Positions 35,248 through 48,222 of a DNA stretch of 64,000 bases are shown piece after piece. The notes below the pieces were generated by a model that saw only the letters and a list, made by a program, of their open reading frames with translations, was not told the origin of the DNA and did no database searches. Source of the DNA: Paulinella micropora (Eukaryota > Cercozoa > Imbricatea > Euglyphida > Paulinellidae). The translations under genes and the position numbers were made by a program. The DNA lies in NCBI GenBank assembly GCA_019918135.1, contig WBZZ01003076.1, positions 177,501 to 241,500 of the forward strand, written 5' to 3'. Numbering within the stretch: position 1 is the first letter of the stretch; every line of letters begins with the position of its first letter.

Positions 35248-36576
35248 CTATTGGCCGTTCTCGTCCTCCGTCCGCATTGCCGCCTCCAGATGCTTAGTCA
35301 CAATTTGTTCCGCTTCCGCTAGGGCCCGTAACCTCACCTCCATCAGCTCCAACGGCTGATACAATGCTTTGTGTTGCATCACGTCCTGTGCAGTGGTTAA
35401 GACCTTGCCAAACACCATCTGATGTGGGCACAGTCTAGCCCTACCCCCCAAAGATGAAGAACCCAGATTGTTCACCGCAAAGGTAAACGCTTGCAATGCC
35501 TCTGGCCATTTGGTTTGCCCGTTCTGACAATAGATCTTCAAGGACGCCTTCAGCGTACGATGCATCCTCTCTATCTTCCCGTTAGCCATAGGGTTGTATG
35601 CCGTGACATATAAATCCCACCGAAACCCGTAGTATGCACTGAGCTCGTTCGACACCCAATTGATAGAGGAGCTTCCTCTGTCCGATATGATCTTCCTGGG
35701 CACCCCGATCCGGCTGAATACGTTATCAATCAGTGCTTTGGCAGTCGTCTCCTTGGTGTCGTCAGCCGTGGGAACCGCAATCACGTAGTTAGAGGCCCGA
35801 TCAATAATCGTGAGGATATACTTGTATCGACCCTTCCCCGCTTCCGGTAAAGGCCCGACGTAATCGATGTGAATCGTGTCAAGCATATCCCGTGTTATGT
35901 CATACTGCCCCAGTAGCCCCTTGTTCGCATCGTAGACCGTCTTCGCCCTCTGGCATGGCCCACATCCCGAAATGAAACTCTTGATGTCCTCATCCATCGT
36001 GTCCCAATAAAACCGCCGAGTCATAGACCACCTCATCCTATCCAGCCCCGGGTGACTCTGTAAAGGGCAGTTGTGTGCCCCTATCAGAATCGCGTACCGC
36101 AACGCTGCCGGCACCCATACCACCCACCGTTCCGGATCGTCCTTGTTCTTGGCCCCGTTCCCGAAATACCAGATTAGCCCGTCCGAGTAAGTGTACTTCT
36201 CCTTCCGCCACTTTAATATTATGTCCCCGTCCGCCGAAATCCCCGTCGGGTTCTCCTGGTGCGCAATAAACTTCTTCCACTCCTCACTGTCCCGCGTGAG
36301 CTTGCGGAACATGTCCACCGACGCAAACTTGATCTCCGTCTTGTTTTCCAACTCCGAGGATACCCTGCTTGGGTGTGTGTCCCTCAACATGAGTTCCGGC
36401 TTCGCCTCCTTCTGACCCGCCGCCGCTTCCGCCTTCGTCGGAATCACAATGTTCCCCACCATGGGCATGGTTCGCCACGGAAAAGGTTTCAAATCCCCCA
36501 CCTCATCCTCCGTCAGCTCCCCCTGTACCGCCTCCTTCCACATTTCTTCCTCATATCCCTTTCGCGCATCCTCCAA
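35248..36576 (-). pseudogene. Inner element integrase
   Basis: 442-codon open block. The zinc-binding HHCC domain is visible (GAHNCPLQSHPG...GCGPCQRAK). The catalytic core has HIDYVGPL (Asp), IISDRGSS (Asp) and NGKIERMHR (Glu), with TIIDRASNYV between. It integrates the cDNA. A stop separates it from the upstream linker (36592-36906) and another from the GPY/F part downstream, so the polyprotein is broken although the catalytic residues are all present. Confidence 0.9.
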
Positions 36577-36848
36577 CCCGTGTTCTTCACATCAATCCAC
36601 CGACTGTGCGTGGGCCGTTTCGTAAAACCGCACATCCTCCCTCTGCGCCTCCTTCCTATTCCTATGCATTTCCGCTACCTCCGTCACATACTCCATACCG
36701 TTGATGGGTTTCCAGTCGTCGAAATTTGCCCTCTGCTCCTCCTCTTCCAAATCCATTTTTCCCAATACCGTTAAAACCGCTGCGGCTGTCTTGAAGTGAA
36801 ACCGCGTCAGGTTCATGCCACTCTTCTTCTCCGCGTCGTATACCGGTT

Positions 36849-37439
36849 TCAGTGCGAAGACACCATGACTCTGCTGTTGCGCCCGTGTATCCTTGTCGTC
36901 CGCCACCTCCTCCTTCTTTTCCTTCGCATTGTCGTCCTCCCGGGCGCACCCCCAGCCCTTGACTGGTAGTCCGCACGATAGTTCTCCTTACTCGATATGA
37001 ATTCAATCGTGAAGTCATATTCGGATAGCTCCAACTGCCATCTTGCCAAGCTGCCCGTGTGGTCCTGCGACATCAACCACTGTAGGTTGTTGTGATCTGA
37101 CCGCACTGCCGTCCCCTTTGCCCCCCACAGATAGTCACGCTGTTTCTTGAAACCCCAGACTATGGCCAATGCCTCTCTCTGCCGCGTGCAGTACTGTTGT
37201 TCTGCCCGTGTCATTCGCCAGCTCAGAAACATCACCGGCCTCAAACGCCCCTCGTCATCCCTCTGTTGCAGAACCCATCCTATCGCATATGCCAATGCAT
37301 CCGTGTCGAGTATGAAACTCCTGTTGAAATTGGGAAGTTGTAAAACCGTACCCCCTTCGCTCCATGGGTCCATCAGGATATGCGTCATTAGTGTTTCAAC
37401 CGCCTTGTGAACCCGCTGGTGGCCACGTACTTCCCGCAC
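36849..37439 (-). pseudogene. Inner element RNase H
   Basis: Shows FILDTDALAYAIGWVLQQ (first acidic residue), REALAIVWGFKKQRDYLWG (Glu) and AVRSDHNNLQWL (Asp), the Ty3/gypsy RNase H pattern that degrades the RNA template. It is joined to reverse transcriptase by a frameshift near 37430. A linker continues in another frame to 36592. Confidence 0.88.
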
Positions 37440-38312
37440 CGCACTTGCCCTCTTTCATGAACAACCGTATTGGTTTCGCGATTTTTGCGAGTCCCGGTAT
37501 GAACTCACTATAGTATTGCGCCAAGGACACAAAGGAGTGTAAATCGGATCTCGTCGCAGGAAGAGGCATAGCCGCAAGCGCTTCTCGCTTCTTCCTCGCA
37601 ATCGAACACGTCCCGTTCTCGATGTCGTACCCCAGATACTGTATCCGCTTCTGTAAGAAGTAGCACTTCTTAGCATTCAACCGGAATCCGAGCGCCTTGA
37701 CCCGTTTGATGTCCCGCAAATGTTGTATGTGTTCCTCTACCGAATTCGAGAAAATGACCACATCATCCAAATACGCGAAGGCGTACCCCGTCGTATCCCC
37801 GTACTTCTCCGCAAATTCCGCGTCTCGGAAATTCGCACCCATCATCTTCGTCATCGCCTGCTGAAATATGCCCGGTGCCACCTTCAACCCCATCGGCAGA
37901 ACCTTCCACACGTAGGTTGTCATCCCCGCCATGAATGCCGTTGGGTAGCGGCTTTCCTCCGCTAACGGAATCTGCCAGAATCCTCTCTTCAAATCCAACG
38001 TCGAGTATATTTTCGCTTTCTGCAACACCTCTATTCCCCTCCTCACATCTGGCACCAGCGTCTCTATCTTCTTGATGATTTCGTTATCCTCTAATAGTTG
38101 ATACACATCCGCAACGTTCCGTCTGGTTTCGGCGCCATGCGTACCGGAGACGCATACTCCGATAGCCGCGCCTCGATCAATCCCTTTTCCAAAAGTTCCG
38201 CCGTCATCTCCCTCGCAATCCGATCCTCATGATGGCTCAGCCGCGAAGGCCGTCCTATCCCCGGTACCTCTTGCCCCATCTCTCGTTCGAAAACCGCGAC
38301 GTGGCTTGTCAC
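37396..38312 (-). pseudogene. Inner element reverse transcriptase
   Basis: The N-terminal part in one frame (38312-38091: YASPVRMAPKPDGTLRMCINY) continues in another (38106-37396) with YSTLDLKRGFWQIPL, LPMGLKVAPGIFQQAM and the catalytic AYLDDVVIFSN, followed by the thumb/connection region (GFRLNAKKCYFLQ, YLGYDI). Both Asp of YLDD are present. The overlap of the two frames marks a frameshift at about 38100. Confidence 0.92.
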
Positions 38313-39447
38313 CGATCCCCCCTCCTTGGATGTTGTCTTCCATGACCCCTATAGCCGCAGCCTTTTCCTCTGGCGTGCCCTCCCATGTCTCCGACTGTTC
38401 CTGTAACGCCTGTCTCGCCTTATCCGTCTCCTCCTTGATCTGCTCCTCTGTCGCTTGCCCCTGTATGTCATCCACCGCTATCTCTGCTCCGTCCCCGTCT
38501 AAACCCTCCCTCGACCGATATAAGGTTGGTGTCTTCCGCTCTTGATCCGCGAATCTTGCCAGTTGGTCCATCATCATAGCATACTGAATGGCGTGTGTCC
38601 TGTGGTATAACATGTTGTATACCCCGGATATGTGCGTGAACGCTTTATCCCGAATGGAGGCCAAATCCCGATCCAGAAGTTCCTCTCGGTACCGCCTAGC
38701 TATCGTCCTCGATCCGAGTCGGCAAGCCACTATCAACTTCTGTGTGTGACTCGGAATCGGTATCGGGTCCGCGATTAGGAAATCTTCCACATCGTACCAC
38801 CACATCTCCGTTCTCTTTCCTACCGGAAAGATAATCGTGAATCCCCGTGCGAAAGCCGATTTTTCAATGTCTTCTTGATCTGGGACACCGAATCCGCTAC
38901 CATGGGTTGGCTTCCCCACCGCTCCTGCAGGAAGTTCAAAATCTCCACCGTGGCCTGGCTAGGTTTGCCCGTATTGGATACTACATATTGCGCCATAGGC
39001 AACACCCGTGTATCCATTTCCTTATGCTGGTATCCCAAATCTCGCCCGTGTTTCGGAAAACCGTCCGAGGCCTCCTTCCTCTGTCTTCGGAAGTACTCCA
39101 ACCTCGTGTCGACCAGAGCAACGATTCTGGCCCGTCCACTCATCCTCCGACTCGCTCTCCTCTTCCTCCTCCTCGTGTTCCCCAATTGCAAAAATCTCCT
39201 GTTCCGCTGCCCTATTCTCCTCTCCCTTCTCAATCTCTACCCGTGTCACCCTGAAATCGTTCGCCACCCATGCCCCCGGTATGTCTCCTTGTCCCTCCTC
39301 TGAGTCGTATTCCACCACTCGATACACCGGAGCGTTTTCCCCCCGTCCATACCGTACCTCTTCTCTGTGACAGTCGATGTGAGTGTGCATACGCTTCAGC
39401 GCGTCAAAGCTCCATAGAAGTCCCCCTGTATATGCCGGACGACCCAA
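38227..39447 (-). pseudogene. Inner element linker between protease and reverse transcriptase
   Basis: Several overlapping broken frames with acidic and Arg/Glu-rich stretches. One segment (38919-38227) has a globular look (SHTQKLIVACRLGSRTIAR). No family recognised. It lies in polyprotein order between the protease-like and polymerase blocks. Confidence 0.45.
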
Positions 39448-39845
39448 AACCTGTGCGTATATGTATTCCCCCCTTCCAGATCAAACGCCAGCAGTATCGT
39501 GCCCGTCATCGCCGTTGTACCCGACACCCCCTTCACCCAACCCCGTGCCGCCCGAAACCGCTCCTTGAACCATGGTTGCTGCCCGTGCTTGTCCAAAAAG
39601 TGTTTTCCGATGACGCTGATGGCCGCCATGGTATCGTTGCCGATGACCACATCCCCTCCTAAACTCCTCAACTTGACCCGAGTATACGCCAGTGGGAGAT
39701 TTGATCTTTTAATTTGACTGACCGACGGCGTCACTCGCATCGCCTCATGCCTCTGACTCACCTTCCAGTGTGTCTCCAGCAATTGTCGTTCTCGCTCCCG
39801 TGTCCTCTCTCTCTCACTTTCTTCTCGCTTCTTTTCCTCTGCCAC
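39396..39845 (-). pseudogene. Inner element aspartic protease-like region
   Basis: Arg/Glu-rich start, then VKLRSLGGDVVIGNDTMAAI, where NDTMA sits in place of the retropepsin DTGA/DSGA active site, followed by hydrophobic strands (TGTILLAFDLEG). Position between nucleocapsid-like and polymerase blocks supports the call. The active-site motif is not canonical, so function is uncertain. Confidence 0.55.
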
Positions 39846-40009
39846 CCCTCTCCCTCACTTCTCTCCCGCTCCCCCTCCAATCTCGCTCTCTCCTTGCCCT
39901 CACCCTCACTGTTCTCGCCCTCTTTGTACCCTTTTCCTTGTACCCCCGATCCGCTACATGCTCGCCCTCTGCCTTCTGCTGTTTTGCATGCCGTTCCCCT
40001 GTCTCTCGT

Positions 40010-40986
40010 CTATCTCTTCGTCCTCCCCCTCTTTCTGCCTATGTCAGATCCACATATTCCCGTGTCTTCAAGCTCCTCCCCATCTCGTCCCTTTCCGGGC
40101 TCCCGTATCCCGATCCGTCGCCCTGTCGCCGTTGTCGCCTCGCCCTCCGTTCCCCTGTCATACGTCAAACCCCCATTCCCGTTCGTGATCTCCCCCTCAC
40201 TCTTTCCTGGCTCACCTGCCGTAGAAAACCCCACGATCTTTACGTCATCGTCGCTGTTAGACCTGCGCGGACGCGCTTCCTCTTGCCGCGGAGGTCGCTC
40301 CTGTTCATATATACCATGAGTGCGGTCATGTTCCCGTTCCATCTCCTCTATCGTTTGTTCCGTACCCGCGATGAATCCCGCGCCCTCCGGCTGTCCCTGT
40401 CGCTCTTGTGTTCCCGCTCCAGCCCCTGCAATCAACCCCTGTCGATCCGGATGCACATATGGCAGATGAGAGTGTGGTGTTCCGCTTGTACCCGCTGTGT
40501 CTTTCCCAACACCCCACTTCCCGTATATCAAGGGTTGTACCTGTCTGTCCATCCCCGGTCTAGGCGCCGCCGCATAATTACCCCGACTCCCTCGAAATCC
40601 TCCTCGATACTCGTCCCGATAGCCACCCCGCGGTCCTCTCCCGCCGTTGTTGTCGTTCCTCCGATACCCGTCCCGCATTTCCTCCCGTCGCTCTCCCTCC
40701 GTGTTTTGGGTCGCATGTTGGCTGCCCGGTGGTAGTAACCCTTATCCTTTCGCGTCCATCCCTTTGCCTTGATATTGGTCTCATTGAACTCCCGCAGTGC
40801 CGGGAGTTCCTCTGGCGGGAACATGTCCTCCAACCCTCCTAGCTGCCACATCCCGTGCCGTACCGCCTCTTTCAACTCCCAGTATGCCTCGTCTCTGTGT
40901 TGCTGCCTGCAAGTGTCTAAATTGTCGTGCCACATATTCATCCCGTGGCTCACCTGGCAGTTTCCCTTAATTCCCAACCAGTGCAT
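40010..40986 (-). pseudogene. Inner element RGG-rich nucleocapsid-like region
   Basis: Frames with many Arg-Gly-Gly and Gly-Arg motifs (GGRGPRGGYRDEYRGGFRG), suited to RNA binding, but no CCHC zinc knuckle. The upstream part (40986-40528) resembles a capsid C-terminal segment. Broken by frameshifts. Confidence 0.5.
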
Positions 40987-41270
40987 AGCGATAGCCGTGT
41001 AACATGAATCCTTGTCCCAGTTCCTGGACCGCAGTGCCCGTCTGGTATAGTTCGGGAAACCCTCGATCAGCTCCGAGTCCAGCGGGTACCGTGGCTGCCC
41101 TTTAGCTCCGTGTTCGACAGAGCCATGTTATGGAACTCTGCGTCGAACTTCGCCTTTTCCCCTCCTCGAGGCGCCCGATCTGCATGAAACACTTGCGGTG
41201 GTCGCCGCTCCTGTCGTCGCTCCTGGTATCCTCCATCCCCATACCTCGAGCCCCGTGGTCTATACCCCCG

Positions 41271-43313
41271 TCATGCCTTGGCGCCCGATCTCCCCCCCTT
41301 GCGTGAACTGTCGCGGTCGTCCGCCCCCCGAAAGCCTCCGCTGCCTCCATAGTTGAACCTTGCCTGTGGCCACTTCGCGGTCACCGCTGGCGATGTGATC
41401 ACACGATCGATAAACGCCGGGTCTTCCTCATGTAATACCCAGCTGACCGGAATGTAAGTGGTGTTCAACCCCTGCCATCGGGTTTTGCCCTCCGGCGTGA
41501 TATCCGCCAACGCTATCACCTGTGCCGCGATCTCTGGAACCACCGCTTTCGTCTCTTTATCCTTCCATATCCCCGCCAGAACCATTGGGTATATCTCCTT
41601 CTTCTCGTGCAACAGACTGAGCCCCGCGATACTGGCAAAGATGTCCCGTAATGCCGTCCTCTTCGTAACCAGAGCCTGTGCCGCGTCCTTCAGCGCCTCT
41701 ATCTCATCCCCCTGTCAAGAAGTTGGTGAAACTGGTACACGTCGGCGAACACAAAATGAGCGACATCGACCACCACCTTCTTGTTATTCGCCCCTCGCTC
41801 CCCGAACTCCTTCTTGAACCGCTCCTCCCATACATGCGTGTCAAGTAACCGCGTGTGTTCGTCCCCCGACCCCACCAAGTTGCCCAACAAGTAGCACACT
41901 TGGTCCGCCGCGTCCCCACACAGTGCCGCTTTAGCCTCACTCCGCAAAGCCACAATGAACTTACGTACCTTGTTCATATACTCGTACTCGTGCTGTTTGC
42001 TCGCAACCATTGGCCTCTCTCCATGTTCCCGCATCAGCTGCATCTTACGGAGCTGTCCCAGGATCCTGTCCCGCTGTTCTTTACCGTCGATCCTTGACTT
42101 GCTTGTGCCACGCCGCCTCCGCTTTTCCCCTTTTCCCCTTCCCTTGACCTCGATCTGTATTCCGATTCCTCTGAATCCGAGCTCGCCGCTCTCTCCGACT
42201 GCCTCCCCTTCTTCTTCTTTTTCCTCCGCTTTTGCGGGGACGCTGTTGCCGCTTCCGCTTCCGCCGCCGCCATCCGAATCCTGATCCACGTATACCAACC
42301 CCGCACACATCCGTTCAGGATGGACAAACCAAAGACCCATTGCCGCAGTTCCTTCCGTTTTGCCTCCTTTTCCGCATCTGTTGCCGCATCGTTCAACGCC
42401 GCCGCCTCTTCCAACAACTTGTACAGTGATGCATCCCTCTTCTCCATCCTTGCCCCCACGTCAGTCGGCCCCGCCATATATTCCCGCATGGCGTCATACG
42501 CCTTGCCCGCCAACCCTCTAAGGCTCCGTGCCCAACCCGTATGGCAATTCTGTATCAGATCCGCCAGTTCCTCCGCCGGGTTCCTGGAAAACGCCGCGTC
42601 CCACCTCGTTATCGCATCTGCCATCTTTGCGGCCGCTTGTTGTAACTCCCGTCTCTGCGCCCCCGCTGCCAGACACAACGACTTGATGTCCCCGTTTGAT
42701 ATATATACCCCTCCTCCAACATCCGATTCATCACGAAATTGGGCAGCTTCGTTTTACTCACTTTGTCCCGGTAAAACCCAACCCCTATGTACAGCGCTTT
42801 CGCCAAATGGATCAGGTCCACCATCATCATCCCCGGCCCATATGTAGGTTTTCCCTTGGGCCACATCCACGTCGGCCACTGGTCCACCTCGCTGTATATG
42901 CCCCCTTCTTCCTCCCTTTTTGTCCACACCTTGTAGTTTTTCGTCGACAACTGCCTGTATATCTCCGGTGCCATCTCCGGCGTACGTTGCATCAGTTCGT
43001 GGAAGAGTAGCGACATAGTTGGTGGGTTCCTCGCATACGTCGGATCCGATACCGTCGGCGGTGCCTCCGCCTTAGCCTCCGTGTACCGCATTGGGTCCTC
43101 CCGTCGGCTCGCCGGTGTAAACGGTATCGCGCGAAAGGTCGGTCCTATCCATCCCACGTCCTCGTCGTCTCTGAACTCCGGTGCCCCAGGTTGTGCCTCC
43201 ATCTCGAATTCTAAAGTATAAAATATATTATGATTGAAACCGTGATCCCCGTATATACATGCTCCTGTGGTATAATTATATCTGCTCACTTCACATCCTC
43301 CCTTGGTCCCCAA
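41271..43313 (-). pseudogene. Inner element gag-like region
   Basis: Overlapping frames at 43313-42609, 42678-42034, 42340-41699 and 41612-41271, mostly helical and charged, carry the likely matrix/capsid protein in successive frames. Lys/Glu-rich low complexity near 42240-42100. No motif allows a firmer assignment than position. Confidence 0.5.
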
Positions 43314-43443
43314 GTCAGTGTCTCCCGTTCCCGCCCTGTTCCCCCATTATATCCCCTGTCTGTTTTCCTTTTTGTATTGTTTTCTGTAAGGCCACCCTTA
43401 TCTGTATTTACTCTCTGTCCCTTTCCCCTTCCCCTCCGCTTCT

Positions 43444-45126
43444 CTATATCTCTTCCCGAATGCATTCGTCCCACATTTCCTTAGAGAGGCCTTGCATCCA
43501 CTCCACTACTTCCGCTCCCGTCTCCAGCTTCTCGATCCCCTCTTCCTTCCCCGATACACCTTCTTTCTTCTCTACCTCCCTGTCAGATGTCTCGTCCTGG
43601 TCCTTCATTGCGTTATTCCGTTCCTTCTCTTTCCGTCTCTGTTGCCTCCGCTCCCTTTCTAAAGTCTCAATCCATACCCGCGTTTCGTGACTGTCCCAAT
43701 CCTTGTCCGGTGTGGTTTTCTCCATCCTTTCTATGATACTCCTGATCCGTAACGGTCCCACAAACATTCTCCAGCTGTCTTCCCCCCGGTCTTTCAAACC
43801 CTTCACCCACTTCCTCGCGTGTTCCACCTTCCCCTTGGCACAGGCCCATGCCGTATGGATTCTCTCCGCCGTCCATTTCCACTGTAATTTCGTCAACACT
43901 GTCATGAAACTGTATTGGTATTGTGCTTCCTCCGTCATGGCAAACGCCTTCCACAAACCCTCGTCGTTGCTATACCAACGATATTGCAATTCCCACATAG
44001 CTCTAATTACCATCCACCTCGCATCCCTTCGGACCCGATCCGTGTCTATAATCGCTCCCACCCGTTCACCCCACCGATATCCCATTTCCTCTACAAACCG
44101 TCGAGCCTCCTCATCCATCTTATATTCCACTCCCCCTATCTGTCCCAACTTCTTTTGCTCCTCCGATATCCCCATCCTTACCTCCCGTATGCTCATCCGA
44201 TGCCGTATTCTGTGCTAAAGTAGGAGTATGTATCGTGTTTCCTAGTGTCTCTCACTCCCCCTTCTTAGCCTTCTTAAAAGGTTTTTCCTCCTCCTTGTCC
44301 ATTCCCCCTTCCTTCTTTCGTTTCTCCTGCTCCCCAGCCTTCCTGGGCTCCTCATATTCCCGTCTCTGCAGTTAGAAAGCCTCCCTTGACTCCTTGAAAT
44401 GTCTCCGTATTTCCCTCGCCTCTTGGTTCCACACGTATCGTGCCCGCCTCATCTCAGCCAACATCAAAGCCGAAATTTTTGCCTTCTCTGCCTTGACCAT
44501 TGCCTCCCGTCTTCTTTCTAGCTCATGAGCGTAGACCTCCCTTCTCTTTGCCCATTCTAGCAGTTTTTCCCGAAATGTTTCATATTCCTCCGCTGTTGCC
44601 ACCACCTCCTTGTAAACATTGTTGCCTGTTCGTATTTCCCCCTTTGCACACATCCCCTTTTCCCCTCCTCAGTCTCCTCTTCCCATGCCTTTCTCCAAAA
44701 CTCCTTTGTCTCCTCCTCCCTCTTCTCCTCGTCTGCCTCCTTTTCCCCCTCCCCTTTTTCCTCCTTGCCTGTCTTTTTCCTTTCCATTGAGACCTAACGT
44801 AGAATGCAATCAGAGGTATTCCCCCCTCTACCATCCTACGACAAGTAGTTAGTTCGTTGCCGCTTGTTTTTGCAACGTTCCTCCATATCTTCCTCCTCGT
44901 CAGGGTTAAACGCAAATGACTCAAGCACCCGAGAAGCTTGATCATATCGAGTTTTCAAGTATCTCCAACGTCTCTGTCTTGCCAAACCCCACAAGGTCTC
45001 GTAGATCTGTTTGTTCGTCCCAGCCTCTTCTCCCAATTCCTCAATCCTCCTCTGTCTCTCATCCCCTTGCTCCAAAGCCTTGATCCTCTCCATACATGCC
45101 TTGTACAGCTTCCACGTGTCTTCCAC
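43444..45126 (-). pseudogene. Inner element 5' ORFs of unknown function
   Basis: Three blocks (45126-44836, 44653-44372, 44196-43444), highly charged and helical, the last 250 codons long with many Trp residues (WMVIRAMWELQYRW). They lie upstream of the gag-like part. They could be the gag N-terminus or an extra gene. No family recognised. Confidence 0.45.
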
Positions 45127-46526
45127 TTGAATATATATGTTTATTCCAATACGTATCTCATCCTCGTTCCATAGTTCCGACTCCGGAAAATCCTCCTCCT
45201 CCAGATATGCCCCTTTCCAATAGCTCTTCTTCTATTGATCCCCTTTGCCCCCATCCGTCCTTCCTCTCTTTTCTTGTCTCTCCCCCTTTCCACCATCTTC
45301 TTTCCTCTCATATATCGAATCCATACTGATGTCGAACACCTAAAGTAGGGCATAAATTCTCATTCTCTTCTTTCCCCATACCACAGTGCTCCCCTCTTCC
45401 ATTCCTCCCACAATCCGTTCAAGTGCTCTCCATTTCTCTAGACTCTCTTCAAGTTCCCAGCAGCCTTTGCTCCAAAACCTCAACTCCTTCAAGTTCCCCT
45501 GTCATCCTCTACGCACTTCTGCTCCTCAACACTGCGTTCCCTGTCACTTAGGCCGTCAAAAATCATGATATGGCCGAAACCGGCAATAGTTCACCGCTTG
45601 GAAGAGCCCGCAAAGAGCCCCGAAAATTTTCCCTTCGAGTTGGCGTGTCCTCAACGCTTTTCGTCCTCTATACCCGTTGCTTTTGTTGTCCTCCTTTTGC
45701 GCCGTGATGGCGTCGACTTACCCCCTTCGAAAACCCCCCTTATCTTTGGAATTTCGAGCCTCCTTCAAGTTCTCCTCGTAGTCCTCCACCCTTATTCCCA
45801 TTCCCTCGGGTGGCATCCTTCCTGCTTACCCCCTTGTTGCGAAAAATCGTTCCTTCTGACCCCCTACCTCAGCCCGACATGTCCACCCCCAAACCGTGCC
45901 TGTTGTAACCCCTTCCGCTCATAAAACCTTGCAAAACATAACATCTGCGTTTTCAAGCCCCAAAATCCATCAGAAACATCACAAAATATCAGCCCACACT
46001 GAAGCAAACGTGAATCATATATGCCCGAGTGGTTTCCTCACATATTTGCCAAGGTTTGTGAGAAGGGAGTGTCCCTTTCTCACAGCAATGCGTCACATCA
46101 ACCCTTGTTACATCTCCAAACAGACCGAAAAACGGCATGCTCTTTCTGCAAAACCATCCCCCATAGTTCCCCTTACATGCCACTGTATTCAGAAAACCAC
46201 GCCCGATATTCACACCACATGAAACCCACATTCGTGCACCCTGAGCTGCAAGCTGTCAGACCCAAAAAACGCCTGTCTGTCAGCAACCCAAGCCCCACTC
46301 ACAAACAGATCATAAATAGCCCTGCAACTCAAGAAAATCATTGCTCATACCTGTTTGCACGCCCCTAGACCCAAAACATCTCAAGAAAAAGCACCTAACC
46401 CCTGGAAGCGCATCAGAAAAATTCCCCCTCTCCCATTTTTCTCTCGATGTCTCTTTCTCAACAGAAAATTTCCGAGAAACCGAGGAAAATTTCCATACCC
46501 CGTTTATTGTATTAGCGACTCCAGAT
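45127..46526 (-). other. Inner element 5' leader
   Basis: About 1.4 kb without a convincing frame between the 5' LTR and the first ORF. Directly inside the LTR the - strand reads TGGAGTCGCTAATACAA, a candidate primer-binding site because it begins TGG. The matching tRNA was not identified. Confidence 0.5.
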
Positions 46527-46683
46527 TTTTACGATAGTAGGATATTTAATAAACAGATAACTGTTAATAACGATATGAAGACTGAGGAATACCTAAAGTA
46601 GGGACTGCGTAATCTCCAGATCAAGGATTAACCGACAGACCGGAACGATCAGTATTGCCATTAAAAACCGGGTGGGCCGGCAT
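46527..46683 (-). repeat. Inner element 5' LTR
   Basis: 157 bp, direct repeat of 31827-31989, followed to the right by the second copy of the AGTTT target duplication. Confidence 0.85.
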
Positions 46684-46903
46684 AGTTTCACCTGCTCACT
46701 CAGAGTCAGGACTCAAAGCAGCCATAGTGTTCTTATTAAGAGTTCGTTGTATCTGCCTACTTGAAGAGTTGTATACAAACTCACAATTCGAATTTTCTTT
46801 CTATTCAAGAGAAAACTACACACACAGAATTGGTGTGTTCTGTGCACAGATCGATTTGGGAAGACCCTCTCTTTCAGGAGTGGTATACAACAACGTATTA
46901 GGA
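46684..46903 (+). repeat. Outer element 5' LTR, right part, and candidate primer site
   Basis: Continuation of the LTR interrupted at 31826. Ends near GTATTAGGACA, followed by TGGTAACCAAAACTG (about 46905-46919), a candidate primer-binding site. The right LTR end cannot be checked because the 3' LTR is cut by the window. Confidence 0.55.
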
Positions 46904-46905
46904 CA

Positions 46906-48222
46906 GTGGTAACCAAAACTGTGACACATATGTCTCGACAGACCGTTCACCTGCCGTTGTATTTCTGTGTCCCTCCGCTGCCCTTATACACACTGTGCAG
47001 TCAACCAACACATTATGTGTTTGGTTTTGTCGTTTTAGGGTCACCCCCTACCTACAGAGTGGAGAACACCTCTTCCACTGCACCTCGCCCTCTTCAGCTA
47101 CTGCTCTGCATTCTGACTTGCTCCTGGTACGTCTACATGTGGAACCAGTCGCGACAAGACGACCCAGCATCAAAATACAACGAGCACAAACAACGCTGCC
47201 TGGACTTATATCCCATCTTGGGCTCCCGTACAGACACTCTACGTACAGGCAAGAGGTTTCAGGAAGAAGTCAAGGCTGGCAAGACTGCTCGCCTCCATAC
47301 TGACCTTCCACGTATGCAAACCGTGCAGTTTATTTACCATTTACTGACCAGCTACGTTGATGATGCACGAGACATTCTTCGGGAAATTCATAAGGATAAG
47401 GCTACCTGGCTGCTACAGGTCCCCATTGCCCCTCAAGCCAGCCTAGACCTCCTTTGTAATCCAGATTGGACAGACGCTGAGGTCTACGCCCAGTACCTGG
47501 GACCTACTGGATCGTTGGCAGCCGCAGAGAAGCTCTGGCACGACATTGGCCACGTCATCCCCGTAGAAGCTTTTCACAACTACTACCCAGTCACCGCTCC
47601 CACTGTCGGATTGACAAGGTCACCACCGGTCACTGCACTCCCCAGCACAACCGCTGGTGCCACATCCATTCCCTCATCGAACCAGACTGGTCCGACAACT
47701 ATGCAGCCCACCGGACGTTCATCTGCGACTACGACCCGTTCGAGCCACCCTTCGACGTCTTCGACTCCTGGAACAGCTACGCTGACTTGGTCAACGCCGA
47801 TATTGCCCTCAGCCCTGACATCTGCAGTCAAGCCGACACTTCGAACACCGACGTCTGATCGAACTGTTTTCGCACGCGGATTAGCAGTCAACTATCACAT
47901 CGTCAACACGCCAATTCAACTGGCAATCATGCACGCCATCAGTAACGTTAACGAGTGGGGAGATAGAGTTACGGTCACCATTATGGACGCCGGTTGGTAC
48001 CGCTTCTTCCGCGTCACCGACTCAATCCAGCAAGTTTGGAGTTCGCTGTCCCTCATCTGGCCGCTATTCATTCGCGACCTTATCCATGGCTGTCTGGACA
48101 AACCCGACTTATACAAGTCAGCTCTCCAAACTCTCAATCTACGACGTTTTCAGAACGAACAACTTTTGGCGTACACTCATCGGTGTATTACGTTTTACGA
48201 GACACACATGCAGCTGGCGTGA
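46906..48222 (+). pseudogene. Outer element gag-like region
   Basis: A 438-codon frame with a helical, charged N-terminal half (YNEHKQRCLDLYPILGS; RMQTVQFIYHLLTSYVDDAR), a Ser/Thr/Pro-rich linker and a second folded stretch (AIMHAISNVNEWGDRVTV), continuing in the next frame at 47994-48491. The capsid assignment is by position after the LTR. Confidence 0.5.

Larger units (their letters stand above)
31827..46683 (-). mobile_element. Inner Ty3/gypsy LTR retrotransposon, - strand, 14.9 kb, degenerate
   Basis: Has direct LTRs of about 160 bp at both ends, a 5-bp target duplication and a polypurine tract. The - strand order is 5' ORFs, gag-like, RGG-rich nucleocapsid-like, protease, reverse transcriptase, RNase H, integrase and GPY/F-like domain. 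It is inserted in the 5' LTR of the outer element, so it is younger. Frames are broken by scattered stops and shifts, although integrase and reverse transcriptase blocks are long. At nearly 15 kb it is large, owing to long 5' ORFs and tandem repeats near the 3' end. Confidence 0.87.
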
